Shown: positions 16,596-24,919 of the stretch, piece after piece
How positions within the stretch are numbered: position 1 is the first letter of the stretch
Layout: each line of letters begins with the position of its first letter
NCBI GenBank assembly: GCA_900770515.1
Contig: CAAHDP010000339.1
Coordinates: 1-31,318, forward strand
DNA: 31,318 nt
From: an uncultured Prevotella sp.
GTDB taxonomy: Bacteria; Bacteroidota; Bacteroidia; Bacteroidales; Bacteroidaceae
Reading direction: 5' to 3'
Notes under the pieces: model-generated
What the model was told of the DNA's origin: nothing
The model's database searches: none
Seen by the model: only the letters and a program-made list of their open reading frames with translations
Translations under genes and position numbers: made by a program

Positions 16596-18254
16596 TTATA
16601 CAAAGAACATGATAATAACCTGGGCGATGATGACTCGGATAAACATTCCCAGCGGATACACCGTGGCGTAGCTGATGCTAGGGGTGTCGCCATCCAGCGT
16701 CTCGTTGGCATAGGTGAGTGCCATCGGATTCGCCATGCTTCCACAGAGGATTCCACAGATGCTTCCGAAATCATACTTCTTGGTCTTCAGGATGATGAAG
16801 CCCACGATGACCACAGGAACCACCGTGATGAGGAAACCGATGCCTACCCACATCAAACCCTCGGGACGAATCACCGTCTCGAAAAACTGTCCACCTGCCG
16901 ACAAGCCCAAGCAGCCCAGATAGAGAGCAAGACCCAGTTCGCGCAGCATCAAACCGGCACTTCGCGTCATATAAGAGATGAACTGCACACGAGGACCGAG
17001 GGCACCAATGAGAATACCCATCACGATAGGACCGCCGGCAATGCCCAGACGCACAGGCGCCGTCATGCCCGGAATATGAAGCGGAATGGTTCCCACGGCA
17101 AGACCGAAGATGATTCCCAGGAAGATGGCACCCAGATTAGGCTCGTTGAGCGTCTTCACGGCATTACCCAGAAACTGCTCCACGTGGTCGATGCTCGTTG
17201 GGTCGCCCACCACGGTAAGGCGGTCGCCGTATTGCAGACGGAGGTCGTCGGTGGCAAGCAGTCGGATATCACCACGCAGCACTCGGCTCACGTTCACACC
17301 GTAGGTGTTGCGCATCTGGAGGCTTCCCAGTCGCTTTCCGTTGAGTCCCGGACGGGTCATCACGATGATTCGGCTTTCCAGTTTGGCATCGATGGCATTC
17401 CAGTCTACCTTATCATTATTCCACTCCTTATCCACCTTCTTTCCGAAGAGAATCTGCATGGCTGATACCTCATCCTTGTTGGTAACCACGAGCACATTGT
17501 CGTTGGTATGAAGCACGGTATCAGCCTCAGGCACAATAACCTGTTCGCCTCGCCACACTCGGGAGATGATGAACTTGCGATGGGTCATCATCGAAATTTC
17601 GGCGATGGTATTGCCATTGAGTGCCGGATTCACGATGATATACTGTCCGATGGCAGTATGGTCATCCTCATCGGCACGTCGAATCTCTAGGTCTTCGGGC
17701 TTGACAAATAGCTTGCGCAGGAACATCATCGCCAGGATGACGCCCACCACACCCAGCGGATAGGTGACGGCACAGCCCAAGGCAGCCCCGCCGCTAGGCA
17801 AGCCCAACTGCTGCAATGCCTGCTGGGCAGCACCCAGGGCAGGCGTATTGGTGGTGGCACCGCAGAGGATGCCCACCATATCGGGCAGACTTACAGGCAG
17901 CACCAGGCAGAGGAGGAGGGAAAACAGAGTTCCTACCACGATGACCGCCAGGCTCCAGAGATTGAGCGCGATGCCTTCGTGGCGCATGGAGCCGAAGAAG
18001 TTAGGGCCCACATAGAGTCCCAGCACGTATACAAACATGGTAAGTCCGAAACTCTCGGCAAACTCCAGCATGTCAGGGTCGATGGAGAGTCCGAGATGGC
18101 CCGCCACGATTCCCACGAAGAAGACGAAGGCGATGCCCAGGGAGATACCTTTTACATGGAGCTTGCCGAGGGCAAGTCCCAAAGTACAGATCAATGAAAG
18201 AATGACGATGCCTTGCACCGCCGAATGCACGTTGATTAAATTATCAAACCACAT
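16596..18254 (-). CDS. AspT/YidE-type transporter with paired TrkA-C domains
   Basis: I start the protein at the ATG at 18254 (MWFDNLINVHSAVQGIVILS); an in-frame extension upstream runs through the promoter and is not coding-like. The 552 residues fit the AspT/YidE/YbjL duplication family. It has an N-terminal membrane half with GLTMFVYVLGLYVGPNFFGS and GATTNTPALGAAQQAL, two cytoplasmic TrkA-C domains in the middle (MTHRKFIISRVWRGEQVIVP and LGSLQMRNTYGVNVSRVLRG), and a second membrane half with GPIVMGILIGALGP and GILCGSMANPMALTYA. AspT itself exchanges aspartate and alanine, but most relatives have no known substrate. It stands alone, with its own promoter, divergent from the sugar kinase. 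Confidence 0.9.
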   Translation of the reverse strand: MWFDNLINVHSAVQGIVILSLICTLGLALGKLHVKGISLGIAFVFFVGIVAGHLGLSIDPDMLEFAESFGLTMFVYVLGLYVGPNFFGSMRHEGIALNLWSLAVIVVGTLFSLLLCLVLPVSLPDMVGILCGATTNTPALGAAQQALQQLGLPSGGAALGCAVTYPLGVVGVILAMMFLRKLFVKPEDLEIRRADEDDHTAIGQYIIVNPALNGNTIAEISMMTHRKFIISRVWRGEQVIVPEADTVLHTNDNVLVVTNKDEVSAMQILFGKKVDKEWNNDKVDWNAIDAKLESRIIVMTRPGLNGKRLGSLQMRNTYGVNVSRVLRGDIRLLATDDLRLQYGDRLTVVGDPTSIDHVEQFLGNAVKTLNEPNLGAIFLGIIFGLAVGTIPLHIPGMTAPVRLGIAGGPIVMGILIGALGPRVQFISYMTRSAGLMLRELGLALYLGCLGLSAGGQFFETVIRPEGLMWVGIGFLITVVPVVIVGFIILKTKKYDFGSICGILCGSMANPMALTYANETLDGDTPSISYATVYPLGMFIRVIIAQVIIMFFV

Positions 18255-18309
18255 AGTGTTGTTTAAATTTCTATTCCCGAGATAATGTTCGTTTATTCTA
18301 TTTCGGCTG

Positions 18310-18340
18310 CAAAGGTACATTAAAATAAGTATTCTACAAA
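18310..18340 (-). promoter_or_regulatory. Promoter of the AspT/YidE-type transporter
   Basis: On the minus strand TACCTTTG (18317-18310), followed by GCA, has TTTG at 18340-18337 upstream with 19 bases between. The leader is about 50 bases to the ATG at 18254. Confidence 0.75.
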
Positions 18341-18399
18341 AGAAAAATGTTCTTTTCTTCCCAATAATTCCAACAAAAGTAGAAATAAAAGAAGAGACG

Positions 18400-18431
18400 T
18401 TGCCCTGAATCGAAGATTTTTTGTAACTTTG
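18400..18431 (+). promoter_or_regulatory. Promoter of the PfkB kinase
   Basis: TAACTTTG (18424-18431), followed by CA, has TTG at 18400-18402 with 21 bases between. The ATG lies about 19 bases downstream. Confidence 0.75.
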
Positions 18432-18450
18432 CAGCCGTTTTAAAATAAAA

Positions 18451-19323
18451 ATGATGAAAGATATTTGTTGTATTGGACACGTAACGAAGGATAAGATTGT
18501 TACTCCCCACCGCACGGTTTACATGGCAGGCGGCACTTCTTTTTATTTTGCCTACGCCATCAACCAGTTGCCCAAGGACGTAAGTTTCTCGCTGGTTACG
18601 GCAATGGATCCTACAGAAACTGAACCGATAGAGAAGATGCGCCAGGCTGGCATCGACGTCACCCTGAACCCATCGCGCAACACGGTGTTCTTCGAGAACA
18701 TCTACGAGGAAGACCAGAACAAGCGCAAGCAGCGCGTGCTTGCCAAGGCAGACCCATTCACCATCCGGCAGCTGGAGAAGGTGGAGGCGAAGGTTTACCA
18801 CCTGGGCAGTTTGCTGAGCGATGATTTCTCGCCAGAGGTAGTGGAGTTCCTCTCACGCAGCGGCAGGGTTTCCATCGACGTGCAGGGTTATCTGCGCGAG
18901 GTGAGAGACGAGAAGGTTTATCCCATCGACTGGAAGGACAAGCTGGAGGTACTGAAGCACACCTATTATTTAAAGGTGAACGAAACGGAGATGGAGACCA
19001 TCACGGGACTGAAGGAACCCCGGGAGGCAGCCAAGCTCATCCATTCGTGGGGCGTTACCGAGGTAATCGTCACCCTGGGCAGCGAGGGTTCTCTGATTTA
19101 TGTAGATGACACCTTCTACGAGATTCCCGCCTATCCTCCTCACGAGGTGGTGGATGCCACTGGATGCGGCGACACCTATTCGGCAGGTTATCTCTACAAG
19201 CGACTGCAGGGTGCCACCCCTACCGAAGCAGGCAAGTTTGCTGCAGCCATGTGCACCATCAAGCTGGAGCACAACGGTCCGTTCAACCGCAGCATCGAGG
19301 ATGTAGAGCAGATTATCAAATAA
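18451..19323 (+). CDS. PfkB/ribokinase-family sugar kinase
   Basis: A protein of 290 residues. The N-terminus (GHVTKDKIVTPHRTVYMAGG) matches the substrate-binding start of PfkB kinases. Near the C-terminus is the family signature DATGCGDTYSAGYLYKRLQG, with the catalytic base D241. NETEMETITG and VTLGSEGSLIY are further typical segments. It would phosphorylate a sugar or nucleoside with ATP in the cytoplasm, but the substrate cannot be told: it is slightly short for ribokinase and its neighbours give no pathway. It is monocistronic, with its own promoter and a strong terminator 12 bases after the stop. The start could be the first or second of two adjacent ATGs. Confidence 0.88.
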   Translation: MMKDICCIGHVTKDKIVTPHRTVYMAGGTSFYFAYAINQLPKDVSFSLVTAMDPTETEPIEKMRQAGIDVTLNPSRNTVFFENIYEEDQNKRKQRVLAKADPFTIRQLEKVEAKVYHLGSLLSDDFSPEVVEFLSRSGRVSIDVQGYLREVRDEKVYPIDWKDKLEVLKHTYYLKVNETEMETITGLKEPREAAKLIHSWGVTEVIVTLGSEGSLIYVDDTFYEIPAYPPHEVVDATGCGDTYSAGYLYKRLQGATPTEAGKFAAAMCTIKLEHNGPFNRSIEDVEQIIK

Positions 19324-19334
19324 ACATGTTATTT

Positions 19335-19379
19335 CAGAACCCCAAATAGGAATATAAAGCCTGTTTGGGGTTCTGTTTT
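19335..19379 (+). terminator. Strong rho-independent terminator after PfkB kinase
   Basis: A perfect 12-bp stem (19335-19346 with 19364-19375) is extended by AGG/CCT inside. The run TTTTG follows at 19376-19380. It separates the kinase from the fimbrillin operon. Confidence 0.92.
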
Positions 19380-19453
19380 GTTATATTTTCCGCTTATTTG
19401 TATCAAATTGAGGTTCATCATGAAAGAAAAATCAGAAATGAACCATTATGAAC

Positions 19454-19484
19454 TTGTATAGTTTCCCATTTTTCATTATCTTTG
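19454..19484 (+). promoter_or_regulatory. Promoter of the fimbrillin/protease/kinase operon
   Basis: TTG at 19454-19456 and TATCTTTG at 19477-19484, followed by CA, are separated by 20 bases. The leader to the ATG at 19524 is about 33 bases. It is the only convincing promoter I see before 30400 on this strand. Confidence 0.78.
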
Positions 19485-19523
19485 CAAGCAAAATCATAAA
19501 CTAATAATTTAAACTACGAACAA

Positions 19524-20444
19524 ATGAAAGCAATGAAGCAATTCGGAATCCTAGCATGCAGCCTACTCGCTCTTGCAGCATGCTCATCGGGAAGCAGCAG
19601 CGACCCTCCTTCATCAACAGGACAAGAGAGCAAGAAGTTGCCAATCCATATCAATACCTCTATTGATACACGAGTCATCAACAACTCTTTCGAGGAAGGA
19701 GACAACATCGGTTTGTTTGTAGTCAACTACAATGCAGACGGTTCTGCAGCCACCCTCAAGGCAACAGGCAATCATGTGGACAACATGAAGTTTACCTATA
19801 ACGGCACATGGACTCCAGCCTCTCCTACCTATTGGAAAGACGACACCACCCCTGCCGATTTCTATCTGTATTATCCATACACCACCACTATCGGCGATGT
19901 AACTGCCCTGGCATGGAGCGTGAATGCAGACCAGAGCACAAGCGAGAAATACAAGGCAGGCGATCTGCTGATAGGCAAGACCACCCATGTGGCTCCTACC
20001 GAGAATGCCGTGAAGATTGATGCGAAGCACGTGATGAGCCAGATGGCCATTTCCCTGAAGCCAGGCAATGGCTTTACCGAGGAATCGCTGGGCAAGGCAA
20101 AGATCAGCGTAAAGATTAACCAGCTGAAAACCCAGGCTACCGCCAATCTCGTAACTGGCGAATTGACTGCCAAGGGCGATGCTGTCGACCTCACTCCGCT
20201 GAAGGAAGAAGGCAACAACTATAAGGCACTCATCATTCCGCAAGCTGCAGGCGAGGGCGTGCTCATCACCGTGAACGTGGATGGCAGAGACTACCAGCTG
20301 AAGAAGGCAGACAATTTCACCGCCTTCGAAGCAGGAAAGAAGCATCAGTTTACCGTAACCCTGGGCAAGACCAGCAATGGTGTGAATGTAAACATCACCA
20401 AGTGGGAAGACGACGGAATCGACTACGGAGGCACAGCAGAATAA
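19524..20444 (+). CDS. Fimbrillin-family lipoprotein (Mfa-like), first copy
   Basis: A protein of 306 residues with lipobox LAAC (C20) and a serine-rich mature start. It has the features of the Mfa_like_1/fimbrillin family: R50 in IDTRVINNSFEEGDNIGLFV, a YWKDDTTPADFYLYYPY strand, a DQSTSEKYKAGDLLIGK loop and a KHVMSQMAISLKPGNGF segment. In known Porphyromonas fimbriae an arginine-specific protease cuts at a TR site to free a groove for the next subunit; the TR here may play that role, which is inference. It heads an eight-gene operon and is clearly paralogous to the N-terminal part of the next protein and to the third gene. No dedicated FimCDE or Mfa tip genes are seen. Confidence 0.88.
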   Translation: MKAMKQFGILACSLLALAACSSGSSSDPPSSTGQESKKLPIHINTSIDTRVINNSFEEGDNIGLFVVNYNADGSAATLKATGNHVDNMKFTYNGTWTPASPTYWKDDTTPADFYLYYPYTTTIGDVTALAWSVNADQSTSEKYKAGDLLIGKTTHVAPTENAVKIDAKHVMSQMAISLKPGNGFTEESLGKAKISVKINQLKTQATANLVTGELTAKGDAVDLTPLKEEGNNYKALIIPQAAGEGVLITVNVDGRDYQLKKADNFTAFEAGKKHQFTVTLGKTSNGVNVNITKWEDDGIDYGGTAE

Positions 20445-20471
20445 AAAGATTCACTCTTAAACAAAGACGAT

Positions 20472-23400
20472 ATGAGAACAATTCATATTTCCAAGCACAC
20501 CTTATTATATTATATGGTGGCTTTGGCAGCCATGCTCTTCACAGGCTGTAGCGATGATTTCTTCGGCAGCAGCGAACAGCATGACAGCAACCGCATCCAG
20601 CTATCGGGCGATATCGAACAGGTTGCCGTGACCCGCGTCAACGACAACGGTTTCTGCAATGGCGACGTGATGGGTGTTTACATCGTAGATTACGATGGCA
20701 ATACTCCTGGAACCCTGAAGGTTAGCGGCAACCGTGGCGACAATGTGCGCCACACCTTTGATGAGCCTAACTATAAATGGAGTTCGGCCTACGATCTTTT
20801 TTGGAAAGACAAGCATACTCATATTGATGTGTATGGTTACTATCCTTTTGCCAACCCTGAGAGCATCGAAGACTATCAGTTTGAAGTGCAAAAGGACCAG
20901 AGCAGCACAACGTCAGAGGGTGAGATGGGAGGTTACGAAGCGAGCGATTTTCTCTGGGGGAAGGTGTCCGATGTGGCTCCTACCACCAGCGTTATCCGTT
21001 TGCCTCTGGCTCATCGCATGTCTAATGCCCGTGTTACCCTGATTCAGGGTTCAGGTTTTGCCGAGGGCGAATGGGCGAATACCAAGAAGATAGTCTTGAC
21101 AGCCAATGTGGCTCGCAAGGCAAGCATCAACCTTTCTACCGGCGAAATCAAGACTGCCGGAAGTGCAGAAAGCACCATGACCATCCCATCTCGTGTCAAC
21201 GACGAGTGGCGCACCATCGTGGTTCCTCAAACCGTGGCAGCCGGCACTACCCTCTTCAGCATCACCATCGGTGGTGTGCCTTATAAGTTCACTAAGAACG
21301 AGGCACTTACCTACGTGGCAGGCAAGATGATGAACTTCGGTATCAAGGTGGATAAGCAGGCAGGAAGCGGCGCTTACAAGCTGACATTGGTAAGCGAAAG
21401 CATCACTCCTTGGGAGAATGATTTGGTAAGCCATGATGCTACGGCGAAGGAGTATATTGTCATCAACTCTACAGCAGGTCACCTGAAAGAGGCGATTGCT
21501 GCGGCAAACAAGGACTATACCAAGATTAAGAATCTGAAGATTACGGGTGAGATAGATGCGCATGATTTCTATTTCATGCGAGATTACATGCCTTCTCTTT
21601 CAGCGGTCAACTTGAAAGAAGTAAGAATCAAAGAAGGATTCGAAACAGAGGGAGGTTTGCCCATTGGGGGAAGAGATGACGAATTGCCTACTTATTGCTT
21701 TTTAGAAAAAAAGATTTTAACTCGTATTGTTTTTCCAGACTCTCTTAAAAGAATAAATACTTATGCACTAAAGTCTTCAGGATTGAGCGGTTCGTTACAA
21801 ATTCCAGAAGGTGTAGAAGGAATCGAAGAGCAAGCTTTTAGCTACTGCCCAAATCTCAATGGTACTTTAACACTACCATCGACTCTCAAAGAAATGGGTA
21901 AAAGCGTATTCGGTGGCGATAGTTTTACTGGCGAATTAAAATTACCTGAAGGACTTGAGGAAATAGGTGAAACTTGCTTCTGTGGAATTCAAGGTTTTTA
22001 TGGCGAATTAAAGCTACCAAGTCATCTCAAGAAACTGGGTGCGGGCGCATTTAGCGGCTGCAGTAATCTTACAGGAGATCTCGTTATACCTCAAACTATA
22101 ACAGAAATTCCTTCTGGTGCTTTCTCTGGCTGTGGTTTTGGTGGCAATCTTCAGCTTCATAATGGTATTATTACTATTGGCGAGGGGGCTTTTTCCGGCT
22201 GTAGTTTCAGGGGAGAACTTATCTTGCCAAAAGATTTGCAAACCATTTCACCAGAATGTTTCTACGGAAACGATTTCTCGGGTGAACTGAAATTACCGAA
22301 GAACGTGGCTAATATCGGTAGAAAAGCCTTCGCTTGTAACAGGCGTTTAACGGGAACCCTAGAGATTCCGGAAGATGTTGCCAATATTGGAGCTGGCGCT
22401 TTCGCACAATGTAGCAATTTAGAGAAAATTATTCTCCCAAGCAATCTAGAGATCATTGCTTATGAGAATCATGAAGGCGGTGCTTTCGAAGACTGTTTTG
22501 GCATTAACAGCATTGTATGCAAGGGCACGATGCCTCCTGACATACAAAGTGGTGCTTTCGATGGCGTAGCCAAGGATAACTTCACAGTAGAAGTTCCTGA
22601 ATCTGCCGTTTCCCTGTATCAATCAGCCAACGGCTGGCGCGAATTCAAGCGCATCGCAGCCCACCACGAGCTCGTTTGCCGTCCATCTGTGGCCTCCGCC
22701 CTGAGCACGGAGCACAAGCAGAAACTGGTGATTAACGCTGAAGGCGAATGGGAAGTAGCCAGCAAGCCAGACTGGTGTGAGGTTTCTCCTGCCAGCGGCA
22801 ACAAGAAAACAAAAGTTACCCTGACCATCAAGGGAATGGCCAAGAATGCTGATAGCCGTGATGGAAAGGTGGTGTTCCGTCTGAAGGACAAAGACTACAC
22901 CCACGAGTGCAACGTTTCTCAGTATGGCTATGAATACGGCGAGGACGAATGGATTACCCTGCAGAAGGCTACCAAGGGCAACAAGGGTGGAATCAACATC
23001 GTTCTGCTCGGCGACGGCTTTAATGCAAAGGATATTGCCAGCGGAGACTATCTGAAGGATATCAAGCAGGAAGTGGAGTATTTCTTCGGTATTGAGCCTT
23101 ACAAGACTTACCGTGATTACTTCAACGTCTATACCGCCATTCCACTTTCTGCGGAATCGGGCGTGGGAACCGTGAATACCATCCGCTACAACCGATTCAA
23201 CACCACCTTTACCGGTGGCGTAGGCTTGAAGGCAGATTACGACGAAGTATTCAGTTATGCTCTGGGTGCTCCAACCGTAAACAAGAGCAATCTGAACCAG
23301 ACGCTGATTATCATCGTTCCTAATTCTACCGATTACGGTGGCATCTGCCAGATGTGGCAAGACGGATCGGCAATAGCCTTCTGTCCTCAGAGCACCTACG

Positions 23401-23960
23401 GCTATCCACTCGATACCCGAGGCGTGATTCAGCATGAGGCAGGCGGACACGGATTCGGAAAGTTGGGCGATGAGTACATTTATCACAATGCCTTCATCGA
23501 TGCCTGCAAATGTATGTGCTGTGAACACGAAAATGCAGTCATCACAGCCAAATCGCACGGCTGGTATGACAACCTGGAGCTTACGGGCAAGATGCACAGC
23601 GTAGGCTGGAGCCATCTGATCTTCGACGACCGCTACAGCGACATCGTGGATATTTACGAGGGAGGCTACATGCACAGCCGTGGCGTCTTCCGCTCGGAAC
23701 CGAACTCTTGCATGAACAACGATATTCCTTACTACAGCACCATCAGCCGTGAGAGTATCGTGAAGCGCATCAAGGCTTATGCCGGAGAAACCTACAGTTT
23801 CGAAGACTTCGTGAAGAACGACAAGCGAGATGCAGGAATCGTGGAAAGCCGTACCTTTGGCGGCAATGGCGACCAGCGCACCGCAGGAACCTATCAGCAT
23901 GCTCCTATGATTCACAAGAGCAGTCCGCTGAAGATGGCAAAGGTGAGAAGGCATCGCTAA
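20472..23960 (+). CDS. Fimbrillin-LRR-BACON-M64 metallopeptidase fusion lipoprotein
   Basis: A protein of 1162 residues. The lipobox is FTGC (C26). A fimbrillin-like domain covers about 40-320, with R55 in VTRVNDNG, FWKDKHTHIDVYGYYPF and GGYEASDFLWGK. A BspA-type leucine-rich repeat region (about 380-729) has a period near 24 residues of the form GELKLPxxLxxIGxxAF. A BACON-like domain (about 730-818) precedes an M64 (IgA-peptidase-type) metallopeptidase domain at about 825-1150. The presumed metal site is HEAGGHGFGKLGDEY with H988, E989, H993, D1000 and E1001; note three residues, not two, between E and the second H. A cysteine cluster CKCMCC (C1012-C1017) follows. It is probably surface-exposed, joining adhesion to proteolysis. 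The LRR region is visibly more AT-rich than the flanks. Confidence 0.87.
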   Translation: MRTIHISKHTLLYYMVALAAMLFTGCSDDFFGSSEQHDSNRIQLSGDIEQVAVTRVNDNGFCNGDVMGVYIVDYDGNTPGTLKVSGNRGDNVRHTFDEPNYKWSSAYDLFWKDKHTHIDVYGYYPFANPESIEDYQFEVQKDQSSTTSEGEMGGYEASDFLWGKVSDVAPTTSVIRLPLAHRMSNARVTLIQGSGFAEGEWANTKKIVLTANVARKASINLSTGEIKTAGSAESTMTIPSRVNDEWRTIVVPQTVAAGTTLFSITIGGVPYKFTKNEALTYVAGKMMNFGIKVDKQAGSGAYKLTLVSESITPWENDLVSHDATAKEYIVINSTAGHLKEAIAAANKDYTKIKNLKITGEIDAHDFYFMRDYMPSLSAVNLKEVRIKEGFETEGGLPIGGRDDELPTYCFLEKKILTRIVFPDSLKRINTYALKSSGLSGSLQIPEGVEGIEEQAFSYCPNLNGTLTLPSTLKEMGKSVFGGDSFTGELKLPEGLEEIGETCFCGIQGFYGELKLPSHLKKLGAGAFSGCSNLTGDLVIPQTITEIPSGAFSGCGFGGNLQLHNGIITIGEGAFSGCSFRGELILPKDLQTISPECFYGNDFSGELKLPKNVANIGRKAFACNRRLTGTLEIPEDVANIGAGAFAQCSNLEKIILPSNLEIIAYENHEGGAFEDCFGINSIVCKGTMPPDIQSGAFDGVAKDNFTVEVPESAVSLYQSANGWREFKRIAAHHELVCRPSVASALSTEHKQKLVINAEGEWEVASKPDWCEVSPASGNKKTKVTLTIKGMAKNADSRDGKVVFRLKDKDYTHECNVSQYGYEYGEDEWITLQKATKGNKGGINIVLLGDGFNAKDIASGDYLKDIKQEVEYFFGIEPYKTYRDYFNVYTAIPLSAESGVGTVNTIRYNRFNTTFTGGVGLKADYDEVFSYALGAPTVNKSNLNQTLIIIVPNSTDYGGICQMWQDGSAIAFCPQSTYGYPLDTRGVIQHEAGGHGFGKLGDEYIYHNAFIDACKCMCCEHENAVITAKSHGWYDNLELTGKMHSVGWSHLIFDDRYSDIVDIYEGGYMHSRGVFRSEPNSCMNNDIPYYSTISRESIVKRIKAYAGETYSFEDFVKNDKRDAGIVESRTFGGNGDQRTAGTYQHAPMIHKSSPLKMAKVRRHR

Positions 23961-24010
23961 TGGCGATAGCCAGGTTCATCATAGTATAGACCATTAAAAT
24001 ATAGAAAAAC

Positions 24011-24907
24011 ATGAAGAAACATATAATAAGATACGCAAGTTTTGCGTTCGCTATATTAGGAATGGTATCTTGCAGCGAAGAGCAGGAAACGGCTCTTCGC
24101 CCGCAGGATGCGAAATCCACACCGATGACTTTCCTGGTAAGCCATCCGGGACAAGCAACCCGTGCCACAGAAACCAGCTTTGAGCAAAACGACAGGATTG
24201 GTCTCTACGTGGCAGACGCAAAGGCGCAGCTGGAAATAGGAGGCAACCTGGTGAACAACGAGGCGCTTACCTACGACGGAAGCAAATGGGCGGCAGCCCG
24301 AACCCTCTACTGGGACAAGGGCACCTATACTGCCTATGCTTACTATCCCTACATGGAAGATGTAAGCAGCATTACAGACCAGCCCTTCAGCGTAGTCCTA
24401 GATCAAAGCACCGCCAAGAGCAAAGAAGCCCTGGGCGGCTATGAGGCAAGCGACCTGCTCTTTGCTACCAGCAAGAACATTTCGGCATCAGCCTCACCCA
24501 TCCCGCTCAACTTCAAGCACATCATGAGCAAGCTCAAGATAAGACTGGTAAAAGGAGAGGATTTCGAGGGCGACATGCCTACCACGGCACAGGTAACCAT
24601 CCACAACACGGTGCCTACTGCCACCATCGACCTGCAGGCAGGAGTGGCAACCCGTTATGTAAAGGGAACCCGAAAGAGCATCATCGCCCATCAGGACGAT
24701 GCAACCAGCTATTCCGCCATCATCGTGCCTCAGCGCATCGAAAACCGAATGCCGCTCATCGAGGTGGTGATGAAAGGCGTGAGCTATCTCTTCGAGAGCA
24801 AGTTCCAGTTTAAGCCGGGAACCGAGCATCTCGTCAACCTCATCATCTCCGACAATCCGGACCAGGTGAAGATTGACATCGGTGGAGAAATAACAGATTG
24901 GCAATAA
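24011..24907 (+). CDS. Fimbrillin-family lipoprotein (Mfa-like), third copy
   Basis: A protein of 298 residues with lipoprotein signal and C21 in MVSC. It shares the fimbrillin layout with the two genes before it: R51 in ATRATETSFEQNDRIGLYV, YWDKGTYTAYAYYPY, LDQSTAKSKEALGGYEASD and FKHIMSKLKIRLVKGEDF. The GGYEASD segment is shared with the M64 fusion but not with the first fimbrillin, so this copy seems closer to the fusion. It ends at ITDWQ, the usual C-terminal strand of the family. It probably forms part of a surface fibre or a lipid-anchored partner of the protease. It is followed after 12 bases by the NTF2-like gene, so it is cotranscribed. Confidence 0.87.
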   Translation: MKKHIIRYASFAFAILGMVSCSEEQETALRPQDAKSTPMTFLVSHPGQATRATETSFEQNDRIGLYVADAKAQLEIGGNLVNNEALTYDGSKWAAARTLYWDKGTYTAYAYYPYMEDVSSITDQPFSVVLDQSTAKSKEALGGYEASDLLFATSKNISASASPIPLNFKHIMSKLKIRLVKGEDFEGDMPTTAQVTIHNTVPTATIDLQAGVATRYVKGTRKSIIAHQDDATSYSAIIVPQRIENRMPLIEVVMKGVSYLFESKFQFKPGTEHLVNLIISDNPDQVKIDIGGEITDWQ

Positions 24908-24919
24908 GAATAAAAAATA

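Noticed and set aside
18255..18515. An N-terminal extension of 87 codons on the AspT/YidE-type transporter
   Set aside because: It runs across the promoter box and has no coding character; the family starts at the MWFDNL methionine.
22623..23954. A 443-codon open frame on the minus strand opposite the M64 domain
   Set aside because: It lies entirely within the well-supported peptidase gene, lacks any recognisable motif and has no promoter.
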